Below are positions 4,584-5,717 of a stretch of 5,717 bases of DNA, in pieces. This DNA comes from Oscillospiraceae bacterium (GTDB lineage Bacteria; Bacillota; Clostridia; Oscillospirales; Oscillospiraceae). Made by a program: the position numbers and the translations under genes. A model generated the notes under the pieces. The model made no database searches. It had not been told where the DNA came from and saw nothing but the letters and a program-made list of their open reading frames with translations. Numbering within the stretch: the stretch's first letter is position 1; each line of letters starts with the position of its first letter. The stretch covers positions 1 to 5,717 of the forward strand of contig JAISFB010000100.1 of the NCBI GenBank assembly GCA_031263805.1, given 5' to 3'.

Positions 4584-5204
4584 ATGAATGATTTTTTTGT
4601 CGCGATAAGCCGCGAGTACGGAAGCGGGGGCCGGGACATAGCGAACAAATTGGCGGGGGAGCTCGGGCTCGGCTGTTACGACAAGTCCATAATAAAGCTG
4701 ACGGCTGAAAAAAGCGGGCTTTCCGCCGGCTTCATCGAGCAGAGCGAGGAAAAGGCCGGCGGCGTGCTGTTCAATCTTCAGCTTTCCGCATTCGCGAACG
4801 CGGAATCTCTCGTATATTACGACACTCCGACGAGCGATAAAATGTTCATCGCCCAGTCGGAGGTCATACGTGAGCTCGCCGCGCGCGGAAGCTGCGTCAT
4901 TCTCGGCCGGTGCGCCGACTATATACTGCGGGAACGGAAGAATCTCGTGCGCGTATTCATCTACGCCGATCTGGAGGACCGCGCGCGGCGGGCGGTGGAG
5001 AGCTACGGCCTGGCGGAAAAGAACTCCGAGGCCGCCGTCCGCAAGGCCGACAAGGCCCGCGGCAGCTACTATAAATACTACACGAACCTTATCTGGGGCG
5101 CGAAGGAGAATTTCGACATCGCGATAAATTCCTCGTTCGCGGGGATAGACGGCTCCGTGGCCGTCATCAAAGAGCTGCTTCGGGCAAGGGGCTTCGCGGA
5201 GTAG
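4584..5204 (+). CDS. Cytidylate-kinase-like family protein
   Basis: This 206-residue cytoplasmic protein belongs to the cytidylate-kinase-like P-loop family common in clostridia. Relatives are annotated as nucleoside monophosphate kinases, but the substrate is generally unproven. The ATG at 4584 is chosen because GGAGG (4570-4574) lies 9 nt upstream; an in-frame TTG at 4554 lies inside the repeat and has no ribosome binding site. The N-terminal motif ISREYGSGGRDIANKLA (8-24) occupies the place of the ATP-binding loop, but reads GSGGR where a canonical kinase has GSGKS/T. Other family segments are CYDKSII (31-37), VILGRCADYIL (105-115), VRVFIYADLEDRARR (122-136) and YYKYYTNLIWG (162-172), typical of the subfamily. 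It is a single gene facing the cupin gene, with 24 bp between the convergent stop codons and no clear terminator there. Confidence 0.88.
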   Translation: MNDFFVAISREYGSGGRDIANKLAGELGLGCYDKSIIKLTAEKSGLSAGFIEQSEEKAGGVLFNLQLSAFANAESLVYYDTPTSDKMFIAQSEVIRELAARGSCVILGRCADYILRERKNLVRVFIYADLEDRARRAVESYGLAEKNSEAAVRKADKARGSYYKYYTNLIWGAKENFDIAINSSFAGIDGSVAVIKELLRARGFAE

Positions 5205-5228
5205 GACGACCCGCCGGCGGCGACGGCG

Positions 5229-5717
5229 TTATTTCGGCTCCGGCGCGTTCCATTCTCCGCGCAGGCATTTGCGGCAGGAATCGCATTTTTTGTCCTTGTC
5301 GTAGATGCACTGTCCGGGGCCGTTGTAATACATCTCGAATTTCTGCTCCCCGTCGCCGTATACGCCGCCGAACATCCCCTGCATACACGCCGCCTGGAAG
5401 AATATCGGCTTATCGACGCGCTTGAAATTCAATGGACAGTGAACTACGTTCGCGGGGATTCTGACTATCGTCGGCTGAGTTATTATGTACTCCTCCATCT
5501 CCTCGCCGATGCACAGCGAAATTTCCGCGTCGAATTCAAACACGTTGGGGAACGTGCCGCCGAGAAAGATCAGATATTCGTCCACCTCGTGGCGGTGCGG
5601 CATCCTGTCGAGAAAATACGGCTTTACGACGATTTGGAAGCCGACGTTGTACTTCGCGCCCGGTATCTGCGACGCGCCGCGGAAATACGCCTGCGGGGAG
5701 TAGACGAAGTCGGTCCC
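5229..5717 (-). CDS. Cupin domain protein with a C-terminal four-cysteine motif (N-terminus outside window)
   Basis: The frame is open from the right edge to a TAA at 5231-5229, giving 162 visible residues; the start lies beyond the window. Numbering from the first visible residue, cupin motif 1 is PHRHEVDEY (40-48) with probable metal ligands His41, His43 and Glu47. Cupin motif 2 is PANVVHCPLN (88-97) with His93. The single visible barrel spans about residues 20-110. After it comes a glycine/aromatic stretch (MQGMFGGVYGDGEQKF) and then four cysteines at 137, 145, 148 and 151, spaced C-x7-C-x2-C-x2-C, ahead of a short tail. This could bind zinc or an iron-sulfur cluster. An internal Met39 could be taken for a start, but the 38 codons before it are clearly cupin-like coding sequence. 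The substrate and function are unknown. Confidence 0.82.
   Translation of the reverse strand, partial: GTDFVYSPQAYFRGASQIPGAKYNVGFQIVVKPYFLDRMPHRHEVDEYLIFLGGTFPNVFEFDAEISLCIGEEMEEYIITQPTIVRIPANVVHCPLNFKRVDKPIFFQAACMQGMFGGVYGDGEQKFEMYYNGPGQCIYDKDKKCDSCRKCLRGEWNAPEPK

Noticed and set aside
5211..5220. Palindrome CCGCCGGCGG between the convergent kinase and cupin genes
   Set aside because: It is GC-rich and self-complementary but has no T run on either strand and too small a loop to be called a terminator.

Overview
The window looks like a piece of chromosome from a high-GC member of the Bacillota, most likely a gut-type clostridium (class Clostridia; Oscillospirales or Christensenellales would fit). 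This is inferred from protein style and not from a marker gene. The PstS-like lipoprotein, the DUF1015 protein and the cytidylate-kinase-like protein all resemble clostridial versions. Ribosome binding sites are strong AGGAGG types, two genes start with TTG, and GC-rich coding sequence is separated by AT-rich intergenic DNA. There are no rRNA, tRNA, CRISPR or transposase genes.

Layout, left to right. (1) 1-920, minus: a phosphate-type ABC transporter binding lipoprotein (PstS family), running off the left edge. Its two half-domains are in swapped order. A Pho-box-like array of TTGACA-type repeats (962-1016) lies upstream. (2) 1110-1433, plus: a small lipoprotein with tandem 6-residue SPKxTx repeats encoded by an 18-bp DNA repeat. 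(3) 1434-1556: a non-coding junction with a minus-strand terminator-like hairpin and a second hairpin abutting an apparently orphan Shine-Dalgarno plus ATG. (4) 1557-4370, minus: a probable four-gene operon, transcribed in the order homocysteine S-methyltransferase domain protein, DUF1015 protein, ribose-5-phosphate isomerase B, and a 61-residue single-pass membrane protein overlapping rpiB. (5) 4371-4583: a divergent control region with one promoter in each direction and a tandem array of 14-15 bp units, each carrying TATAAT, just before the next gene's ribosome binding site. (6) 4584-5204, plus: a cytidylate-kinase-like protein. (7) 5229-5717, minus: a cupin protein with a C-terminal four-cysteine motif, truncated by the right edge.

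How the genes may work together. The left part concerns phosphate capture, and the promoter architecture suggests response to phosphate starvation. The central operon mixes one-carbon/methionine chemistry, pentose-phosphate chemistry and a conserved protein of unknown function, so co-transcription is better supported than a shared pathway. I see no clear new multi-gene system. The points most worth checking are the permuted PstS and its Pho-like promoter, the promoter-like tandem repeat in the kinase leader, the cupin-cysteine fusion, and the junction where a short membrane anchor ends opposite an unused translation start.
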